A stretch of 64,000 nt of DNA, taken from contig NZ_JABFHO010000001.1 in the NCBI RefSeq assembly GCF_013404085.1, positions 2,615,001 to 2,679,000 on the forward strand, read 5' to 3'. Shown here piece by piece: positions 8,726 to 16,400 of this stretch (the stretch's first letter is position 1; each line of letters opens with the position of its first letter). The notes below the pieces were generated by a model that was not told where the DNA came from, did no database searches, and was given only the letters and a program-made list of their open reading frames with translations. Both the position numbers and the translations under genes were made by a program. This DNA is from Winogradskyella helgolandensis (GTDB lineage Bacteria; Bacteroidota; Bacteroidia; Flavobacteriales; Flavobacteriaceae).

Positions 8726-8961
8726 TTCTATAGCGAAAGTTAAACTATAAGCATTGTAATAAATTGGCTTCAGTGTTTTTCGTTGAAAAGCATGTTTTCG
8801 TCGTTGTAATACTGTGTTTTTGGCTTTAAAAATGCATTTCACCGATGATTTACATTATAAATCGACAAACTACACGTTGTTTATCGATTTTAACATTTCT
8901 TTAACAGTTTAGTTTATATGTAAGGTTAATTTAGTAGTCCCAAACCTAAATAACCTACATA

Positions 8962-9459
8962 ATGAAAGTTACTAACCTCCTACAAGTAATGGCTTTTATT
9001 GCTATTATTAGCTTTACATCTTGTGCAACTGATGCTACTGAAGATGAAGCCCTAAGTTCAATTGAAGTTCCTGTTGCGCCTATTGCAAAATCTATAGAGA
9101 TAGAAATTATGGAACGCATTAATACCTATAGAATTAATGAAGGTTTAAGTCCGTTAGAGAATCATGAAACGGTTAAGGCAGTAGCATCCACACATACAGA
9201 TTATATGATTGAAGTTAACAATGTTTCTCATGATAATTTCTTTTTAAGAAAACAAAGCTTACAAGCAAATGCAAATGCCAATTTGGTAACAGAAAATGTA
9301 GCTTATGGTTTTAGTTCTGCAGATGCAGTTGTCAATGCATGGATTGCAAGTTCTAGTCATAGAGAAAATATTGAAGGTGATTTTACTCATTTCGATGTTT
9401 CTGCAGAACAGAACAGTGCAGGGAAGTGGTACTTTACGAATATGTTTATTAAACGATAA
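8962..9459 (+). CDS. CAP (SCP/PR-1) domain lipoprotein
   Basis: A 165-residue protein with a lipoprotein signal (MKVTNLLQVMAFIAIISFTSC; Cys21). The rest is one CAP domain with the characteristic residues: His in KAVASTHTDYM, Glu in VTENVAYGF, and the SHRENI motif in SSSHRENIEGDFTHFD. Bacterial CAP proteins are secreted or surface proteins of mostly unknown activity. The preceding 236 bases lack a standard -7 box but contain AACATTTCTTTAACAG, possibly a promoter of another type. The gene is monocistronic and convergent with the next gene. Confidence 0.85.
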   Translation: MKVTNLLQVMAFIAIISFTSCATDATEDEALSSIEVPVAPIAKSIEIEIMERINTYRINEGLSPLENHETVKAVASTHTDYMIEVNNVSHDNFFLRKQSLQANANANLVTENVAYGFSSADAVVNAWIASSSHRENIEGDFTHFDVSAEQNSAGKWYFTNMFIKR

Positions 9460-9482
9460 TTTCCTTTCTGTAAAAAGAGTGT

Positions 9483-10385
9483 TTACTGTTTTTCGAACAC
9501 CACTTTAGTTTTTATAAAAGGAATTGCATAATATTTCTTTTTTAAAACAGATTTTCGAGTATGCTTTGACCAATTGTTTGAATGAAAACGCGTAAATTTT
9601 AGTTGTTTTTCAGCATGTGTATTTAGAACGCTCGGCGTTGTTAAATACATTGAATTGGTGATTTCAACATGTTCTGGTTTTATAGTTTCAATACCTACAA
9701 AAATCCCTTTTTTACCGAAAGGTATAGTTTTATCTTCTAAATCTATTTTAAAATTCTTCGTGTGCTTTTCGGGCTTTATAATGATGTTTTCATGATATAT
9801 AAGTTCACCAGGAAAGCCGACGTCGTCTACATTATAAAAAGCTAACCTATAGTAAGTTTGATATGTTTTATACATTTCGCTACTAGAATCTTTAAATTTT
9901 AATTCTACTTCAATTAATTTACCTCTACGCTGCTTTGTGTTTTCTATTAACGTGGCTGTTTCGTGACCAAAAGGAATAGATGTTGGGAATACTTGTTTTC
10001 TTTTACCTGTGGATAGACTGGTTCTCTGTTTTTCATATTCTTTAGTGCTACTTAAAATAAGCACTTCTGTGAGGGCTTCTATCTTTGGCAGCAGAGATAT
10101 GTTTAAAACATAATCATTTGTATTGTTGTAACCAGATAATGCTATTCTTTGCTGTTGAAATCCTATTAATGACACTACTAATGTGTCTGATGAAGTCGTT
10201 TTTGATATATCTAATTTAAAGGTTCCATCTTCATTAGAGTATATACCAGTTTTTGTATGCTCAATAACAAGGTTAGCGTAGGCTAATTTATCTTTATTAA
10301 GGCTGTCTGTAACTTGTCCTCTTATAGATTGAGCATATATAGATAAGTTGAATATTAATGCTAAGAGTAATACTACAATTTTCAT
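9483..10385 (-). CDS. Secreted protein with CarboxypepD_reg-like domain
   Basis: A 300-residue protein with a Sec signal peptide (MKIVVLLLALIFNLSIYAQ). Residues ~20-105 form a carboxypeptidase-regulatory-like beta sandwich: SIRGQVTDSLNKDKLAYANL, GIYSNEDGTFKLDIS, VSLIGFQQQRIAL. Residues ~140-300 form a second beta-rich region, probably the DUF family that pairs with this domain in Bacteroidota. This arrangement is common in exported flavobacterial proteins, but the substrate or partner is unknown. A terminator for the upstream gene cluster (10462-10498) separates it from the OmpA gene, so it is expressed on its own. Confidence 0.82.
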   Translation of the reverse strand: MKIVVLLLALIFNLSIYAQSIRGQVTDSLNKDKLAYANLVIEHTKTGIYSNEDGTFKLDISKTTSSDTLVVSLIGFQQQRIALSGYNNTNDYVLNISLLPKIEALTEVLILSSTKEYEKQRTSLSTGKRKQVFPTSIPFGHETATLIENTKQRRGKLIEVELKFKDSSSEMYKTYQTYYRLAFYNVDDVGFPGELIYHENIIIKPEKHTKNFKIDLEDKTIPFGKKGIFVGIETIKPEHVEITNSMYLTTPSVLNTHAEKQLKFTRFHSNNWSKHTRKSVLKKKYYAIPFIKTKVVFEKQ

Positions 10386-10461
10386 TTAGGTAATTTTTGA
10401 TGTTATGCTAAATTACTTTGTTTAATTGCTTCTCTATGATAATAATGGATTTTTTCCGACA

Positions 10462-10498
10462 AAAAAAAGAGTAAACTATATAAGCTTACTCTTTTTTT
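10462..10498 (-). terminator. Terminator of the adhesin-porP-ompA operon
   Basis: AAAAAAAGAGTAA (10462-10474) pairs perfectly with TTACTCTTTTTTT (10486-10498), an 11-base loop between. It has A/T-runs on both flanks so it could act in both directions. It lies 21 bases past the stop of the OmpA-family gene. Confidence 0.85.
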
Positions 10499-10519
10499 AA
10501 TAATTAGAAATATAATTGA

Positions 10520-12439
10520 CTATCTATCTTTATCTATTATATAAAAGTATGAACGTCTATTTAATTGATGATCTTCTTCGGAACAATTAGAATTATTTCC
10601 ACAATCATTTAAAAGTTGTGTTTCACCAAAGCCAATTGCACTCTCTATTCTTTCTGGACTGATGTCTCTTGATAAAAGATAGTCTCTAGTAGATTTTGCA
10701 CGTCGATCAGATAACTTTAAATTATAATTATCGCGACCTCTACTATCAGTATGTGACTCAATTTTAATAATCATTTCAGGATGCTTACGCAAGACATCAA
10801 CGATATTCTCTAATTCATATTGTGCGTCTGTTCGTATGTTAGATTTATCAAAATCAAAGAATATTGGATTAATCACAATCTGATCTTCCATAATTAATGG
10901 TCGTAATGATAAATCTAATGAATTTACTTTTTCATTCTCATTAGTCGTTGTAATGGTTCCTTTATCATCTACGTAATCTGGTTTAGAGCCTAAGATAGTG
11001 TATGTTTTTCCACATTCTACATCAAATGTATAAGCACCATCTTCAGTCGTTACAACTTTCTCTAATATTTTACCAGTTTCGTCAATAAGTTGAACTGTAA
11101 CTCCACTTAAAATAATATCTGTTCTTTGTTCTCTTGCAATACCTGTAATTTGTTGGTGACATTCTGTTACTGAGTAACTATAAATATCATCACTTCCTTT
11201 GCCTCCTAATCGGTTAGAAGAGAAATAACCTTTTTGTGTTTCACTATTTATAAAATAAGCAAAATCATCATAACCACTATTAAAAGGGGCACCAATGTTA
11301 ACAGGAGCTTTTGTCGCGTCTCCTTTTAATATGTTAGATTGAAAAATATCTAAAAGGCCTAAATTTAAATGACCATCTGAAGAAAAATAGAATGTATTAT
11401 CATTACTTATAAAAGGAAACATTTCACGTCCTTCTGTATTGATTTCGTCTCCTAAATTTTCAGGTGATCCATAAGTCCCATCTTCATTTATAGTAACTGA
11501 GTAAATATCCGTTTGTCCCATACCACCATCGCGGTCAGATACAAAGTATAAGCTTTTATTATCTGGACTTAATGCTGGATGCCCTGTTGAATATAAATCA
11601 TCATTAAATGGTAATTCTTCAACATCAGTCCATTCACCATCTACTAAAGTTGCTTTATATATTTGGAGGTGTGTTGTTCCTTCTTTATCGTACTTTAATC
11701 TATTGCGCTTCGATGTATTATCTCTTGTGAAATACATGGTTTTTCCATCATTAGTTATTGCAATGGAAGCTTCATGATAGTCGGTGTTTATTCCATCTGC
11801 ATTAATTTCAGAAGTTTCTCCATAGGATTGAGAACCATCGTCTTCATTTGTAACTTCTATTTGAAAGATATCTAAGAATGGTTCTTTATTCCAATTATAT
11901 ACTTTTTTATCGCTACTACTTGATGACGCGAAATAAAGTGTATTATTAAACATGTACGATCCAAAATCAGAATTTTCAGTATTGAAAGGTAGATTTTCAA
12001 TTTGAACAATAAGATCATCGTTTTTTGAAGTTAATTTATCAAAAAGATCAACTTCATCAGGATTGTAACCTTTAAGTCTACTATCTCCATTTTGAGCTTC
12101 ACTAAGTTTTTTAAACCATACATCGGCTTCTTTGTAATTTCCAATGCTCCTTAGAGATTGAATATATTTATAAATATATTCAGCTTCAATGTTATTGTGT
12201 TCAGCTAAGGCCTTCTCATACCAATAAGCTGCTTTTTCAGAATTAGAATTATTGTAATAAGCATCACCTAAGCGTGTTAATACATGGGCGCTATTTGTTC
12301 CTTTTTCAACAGCTTTTTCATACAATTCAATGGCTTTTACATAGCCATAATTCTCAAAAAATTTATCTGCCAATTTTGTTTGGGCAAAAGAGAATGTAGT
12401 ACTTAAAACTATAACGAACGCTAATATTTTGGTCTTCAT
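10520..12439 (-). CDS. OmpA-family protein with TPR, PD40 propeller and CarboxypepD-like domains (PorE-like)
   Basis: A 639-residue envelope protein with a signal peptide (MKTKILAFVIVLSTTFSFAQ). Domains in order: TPR repeats (about 25-115; NYGYVKAIELYEKAVEKG, SEKAAYWYEKALAEH), a WD40-like PD40 beta propeller (about 160-420; GHPALSPDNKSLYFVSDRDG and similar blades), a CarboxypepD_reg-like sandwich (about 435-510), and a C-terminal OmpA peptidoglycan-binding domain (about 530-639; FFDFDKSNIRTDAQYELE, SHTDSRGRDNYNLKLSDRRA). This architecture is that of the PorE/SprE-associated OmpA proteins of T9SS bacteria. It starts 12 bases after the PorP/SprF gene and is the third gene of the cargo operon, so it probably links the surface complex to peptidoglycan. 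Confidence 0.9.
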   Translation of the reverse strand: MKTKILAFVIVLSTTFSFAQTKLADKFFENYGYVKAIELYEKAVEKGTNSAHVLTRLGDAYYNNSNSEKAAYWYEKALAEHNNIEAEYIYKYIQSLRSIGNYKEADVWFKKLSEAQNGDSRLKGYNPDEVDLFDKLTSKNDDLIVQIENLPFNTENSDFGSYMFNNTLYFASSSSSDKKVYNWNKEPFLDIFQIEVTNEDDGSQSYGETSEINADGINTDYHEASIAITNDGKTMYFTRDNTSKRNRLKYDKEGTTHLQIYKATLVDGEWTDVEELPFNDDLYSTGHPALSPDNKSLYFVSDRDGGMGQTDIYSVTINEDGTYGSPENLGDEINTEGREMFPFISNDNTFYFSSDGHLNLGLLDIFQSNILKGDATKAPVNIGAPFNSGYDDFAYFINSETQKGYFSSNRLGGKGSDDIYSYSVTECHQQITGIAREQRTDIILSGVTVQLIDETGKILEKVVTTEDGAYTFDVECGKTYTILGSKPDYVDDKGTITTTNENEKVNSLDLSLRPLIMEDQIVINPIFFDFDKSNIRTDAQYELENIVDVLRKHPEMIIKIESHTDSRGRDNYNLKLSDRRAKSTRDYLLSRDISPERIESAIGFGETQLLNDCGNNSNCSEEDHQLNRRSYFYIIDKDR

Positions 12440-12451
12440 AATTGGATCTTT

Positions 12452-13387
12452 TTAGAAATATCTAGGCGATTTAATACGTTTGCTTTTAAAGACTTCAAAC
12501 ATTAATAATACTTCGTGAGTACCACTAGTGTAAGGCCTTAAGTCTGAAATTGGATACTCATAGGCATAACCAATTCTTAGTTGTTTTGATACTTGAAAAT
12601 CAGCTATACCACCAATAGCTGCTGCATTTTCGTTGACACGATAAGCTCCTCCTAACCATAGTTTATCATAGAATAGAAAGTTTGCTGACATATCGAAAGA
12701 TAAAGGTGCGCCATTGGTAGCTTTTAATAATACAGATGGTTTTAATTTTGTGTTTTCGCTTAAATCGAAAACATATCCACCAGTAGCATAATAACTAATT
12801 CGTTCTAAAGCGACATAATCAACAGAGCCACTTTCACCATTATTGTAATCAGTATTTAATATTCTTGGTGCAGAAAGGCCAAGATACCAACGCGTGGAAT
12901 GTAAATATAATCCAGCACCAAAATTTGGACTCCAACGATTAGATACATCATTAAAAAATTGATCAGTTACAATTGAAGGATCAGTTAATAACTCTTCATC
13001 TAAGCTGTAATGTGTAAGCCCTCCTTTAATACCAAATGCTAATTTTACAGTTTCACTTGCTTTAATAGTATAAGAATAATCAGCGTAGAGATATGAAAAA
13101 TTTTCATAACCTAGCTTATCATTAATAAAGGAAATTCCTAAACCCATATTTTCATTACGCAAAGGAGAATGAACTGATAGAGTTTGTGTTTCTGGTCCAC
13201 CATCTAAACCAACCCATTGACTTCTATGTAAACCTACGACACTAAGTGTTTCTCTACTTCCGGCATACGCGGGATTAATAGAAATAGTGTTAAACATATA
13301 CTGCGTAAATTGAGGTAACTGCTGAGCAAAAGCTGTAGATACACTCAAAAATAGTATCGCAATACTTATAATTTTTGATAACTTCAT
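12452..13387 (-). CDS. PorP/SprF family type IX secretion outer-membrane protein
   Basis: A 311-residue outer-membrane beta-barrel protein with a signal peptide (MKLSKIISIAILFLSVSTAFAQ) and the family opening QLPQFTQYMFNTISINPAYAGSRETLSVVGLHRSQWVGLDG split over residues 23-63. PorP/SprF proteins are needed for export or surface attachment of T9SS type B cargo, and their genes usually sit directly after the cargo gene, as here (15 bases after the adhesin stop). C-terminal strands end in MFEVFKSKRIKSPRYF. It is presumably the dedicated partner of the 1902-residue protein. Confidence 0.93.
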   Translation of the reverse strand: MKLSKIISIAILFLSVSTAFAQQLPQFTQYMFNTISINPAYAGSRETLSVVGLHRSQWVGLDGGPETQTLSVHSPLRNENMGLGISFINDKLGYENFSYLYADYSYTIKASETVKLAFGIKGGLTHYSLDEELLTDPSIVTDQFFNDVSNRWSPNFGAGLYLHSTRWYLGLSAPRILNTDYNNGESGSVDYVALERISYYATGGYVFDLSENTKLKPSVLLKATNGAPLSFDMSANFLFYDKLWLGGAYRVNENAAAIGGIADFQVSKQLRIGYAYEYPISDLRPYTSGTHEVLLMFEVFKSKRIKSPRYF

Positions 13388-13402
13388 TGGTTAAGTTTTT
13401 TG

Positions 13403-16400
13403 TTAATTTGTAGCTACGTAGATAGGACCAGCAAATGGCTCTAATCCACTATTTTTTAGGTTAATAATGTAATAATATGTACCGGTTGGGACTTTTCCAG
13501 AACTTCCAACAGAAGAACTGTGCGATTCACCACCCCAATCATTTAAATAATTGTTAGATTTATAAATCTCTGCACCCCAACGATTAAATATTTGAAGCTC
13601 AATTACAAAGCCACAATCTTCTACACCAGTAATAGTAAAGAATTCATTGTGAGCATCACCGTTAGCGGTTACTGCTTTAGTAATAACAACATCATCTTCA
13701 CCACATGATAATACAACACAATCATCATCTAAAGTAACGGTAACTTCTATATCAGCAGGACAATTAGCATCCTCGATTGAATACATAAATATATACTCAC
13801 CAACTTCTGCAGAAGCTGGGTCAAATAAACTACCGTTTATAGTAGCGTTACCTGAGACCACACTCCATGTTCCGTTGTTGTCAAAGTCACCAGATAATAA
13901 ATCAAATAAATCAATTTCAGAATCTTCAATACATAAGTTAATATCAGTAGCTTGCATCGTATTTGTTAATTCTACTGCAATGGTCTGGGTAAATAAAGCT
14001 TGATTACCACAATCATCAGTAACCGTCCAAGTCCTAACAATATCATAGTCTTCTGAGTTGTTAGTTTGTGTTGATTCCTCAGTGAAACTAACATCAATAT
14101 CATTTGAACAAGAATCTTCAAAAACTAAACTTGGTACTTCAGGTATATTATCACATAAGACATTTACCGTTTCTTCAAATGCCGTAACTGATGTTGGTGC
14201 TGTATTGTCTTGTACACTTATAATTTGAGTATGTATAGCTTCATTTCCACAATCGTCAGCAGCAATCCACGTGCGCTCTATGATGTATTCGCCCATACAA
14301 GAACCGTTAGTTATGTCCTCTGAGAATGTAACTGTTGCAGTTCCGCAATTATCACTTGCAGTAAAGGTTTCTGCTTCAGGTACAGCATCACATTCTACTT
14401 CTAGATCTTCAGGTAATGTTTCATTAAAAGAAGGTGCTGTGCTATCTTGAATTGTTATGGTTTGCACAAATGTTGTTGTGTTATCACAGTCATCGGTTAA
14501 AGACCATGTTCTTGAAATAACAGATGAGCTTGGGCACGTTCCGTCTGCTACACTATCTGAGTAGGTAGCTTCTAAATCCACTGCACAATTATCTGCTTCG
14601 TCCGTAACATCTCCTGTAATGGTAATGTCTGTAATATCTTCATCACATTCTATAGTGATATCTGAAGGCACTGAGAATGTTGGTGCCGTAGTATCTTGAA
14701 TTGTTATCGTTTGAATAAATGTGGTTGTATTATCACAATCATCAGTTAATGTCCATGTTCTTGTAATTACAGAAGCACCAGGACAAGTACCGTCTTCAAT
14801 GCTATCTGTATATATGGCATCAAGATCAACAGCGCAATTATCCGCTTCATCAGTAACATCACCTGTAACTGATACGTCAGTAATATCTACATCACACTCA
14901 ATAGTGATATCTTCAGGACCAGTGAATGTTGGTGCCGTAGTATCTTGAACTGTTATCGTTTGAATAAATGTGGTTGTATTATCACAATCGTCAGCTAAAG
15001 TCCATGTTCTTGTAATAATAGATGCTCCAGGGCATGTCCCGTCTTCTACAGTATCTGAATAAATTGCTTCAAGATCAACCGCACAATTATCGGCTTCGTC
15101 AGTAACATTTCCTGTTATAGAAAGGTCCGTGGCATCTACATCGCATTCAATAGTAATATCGGCAGGTCCAGTAAAAGTTGGAGCCGTAGTATCTTGAACG
15201 GTTATTGTTTGAATAAATGTTGTTGTATTATCACAATCGTCAGCTAAAGTCCATGTTCTTGTAATAACAGATGCGCTTGGGCATGTTCCGTCTTCTATAC
15301 TATCTGAAAAAATTGCTTCAAGACCAACAGAACAATTATCTGCTTCATCAATAACATCACCTGTAATCAATAAGTCAGAAACATCAACATCACATTCTAC
15401 AGTGATATCAGCAGGCACGGTAAAAGTTGGAGCGATGGTATCGTTAACTGTAATAGATTGTGCACATTCTGTACTATTTAAAACAGTAGTTTCATTAGTG
15501 TCAAGGATGCCATTTCCATTGGTGTCCTCATAAGAAGTAATTGTATACACCCGTGTAATGGTTTGGTTACAAGTATTTTGGTTTGTGCTATTTTGAGCTG
15601 TAATAATGATTATACCACAAGCATCGTCACCAATGATTCCATCAGAATTTCCTAAAGCTTCAAATTCATCAATAGTATATGTTGTCTGAGAAGGTATTTC
15701 TCCATAACATGATACCGTAGTTTCTTGAAACGTAGGACAGCTCACAATAAACTCACAACAGATTGCAGCTTCACCTGATAGTGTAACAGTATTACAAGAA
15801 TTGGTATCTTGAATATCAACAGTATAAGGTTGGTTCGCCGGAATAGCATCAGATGTCCATGTGAAAGTGTCATCGTTATTATCTACCCATGTCCCAGGTT
15901 GCCCAATTCCACTAGCAGTAAAAGGAGCTGAACCTGTAAATGTTGCCACAATGGTATATGTTGTATTATCATCAGAACATATCGTTTCTTCAGCAGTTTG
16001 TAATGTTATATCTGCATTCAATACGACTGTTACTGCTAAGCGTTCTATACTCTCACAGCCTTCAGAAGATGTTTGAGTAGCGTAATAGATATTCCCATCT
16101 ATTAAAGCTTCAGATGCATCTATCGGAGTTGTTTCTGCTTCACTTGCATACCATTGTATAGTTTCACCTGTAGCATTTAAGTCAGTAATAGTCGGAGCAC
16201 TTGATTCGCAAAATTCTTGATTTGTATTTCCCGTAGGTGCATCAAGCGTATTTAAATTAACCGTAATAGTAGCAACCATTGATGGTGTACCAATTATATC
16301 TGTAATTATGTAGTCTACAGAGGTTCCTGAGAATCCAGGTTCTGCTTCAAATGTTACAACACCAGAATTACTAACTGTAAATGTACCTTCACCAGGAATT

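Noticed and set aside
14442..15437. Possible CRISPR-like regularly spaced repeats
   Set aside because: The 249-bp units are in frame and encode HYR domains; no short repeat/spacer pattern and no cas genes.
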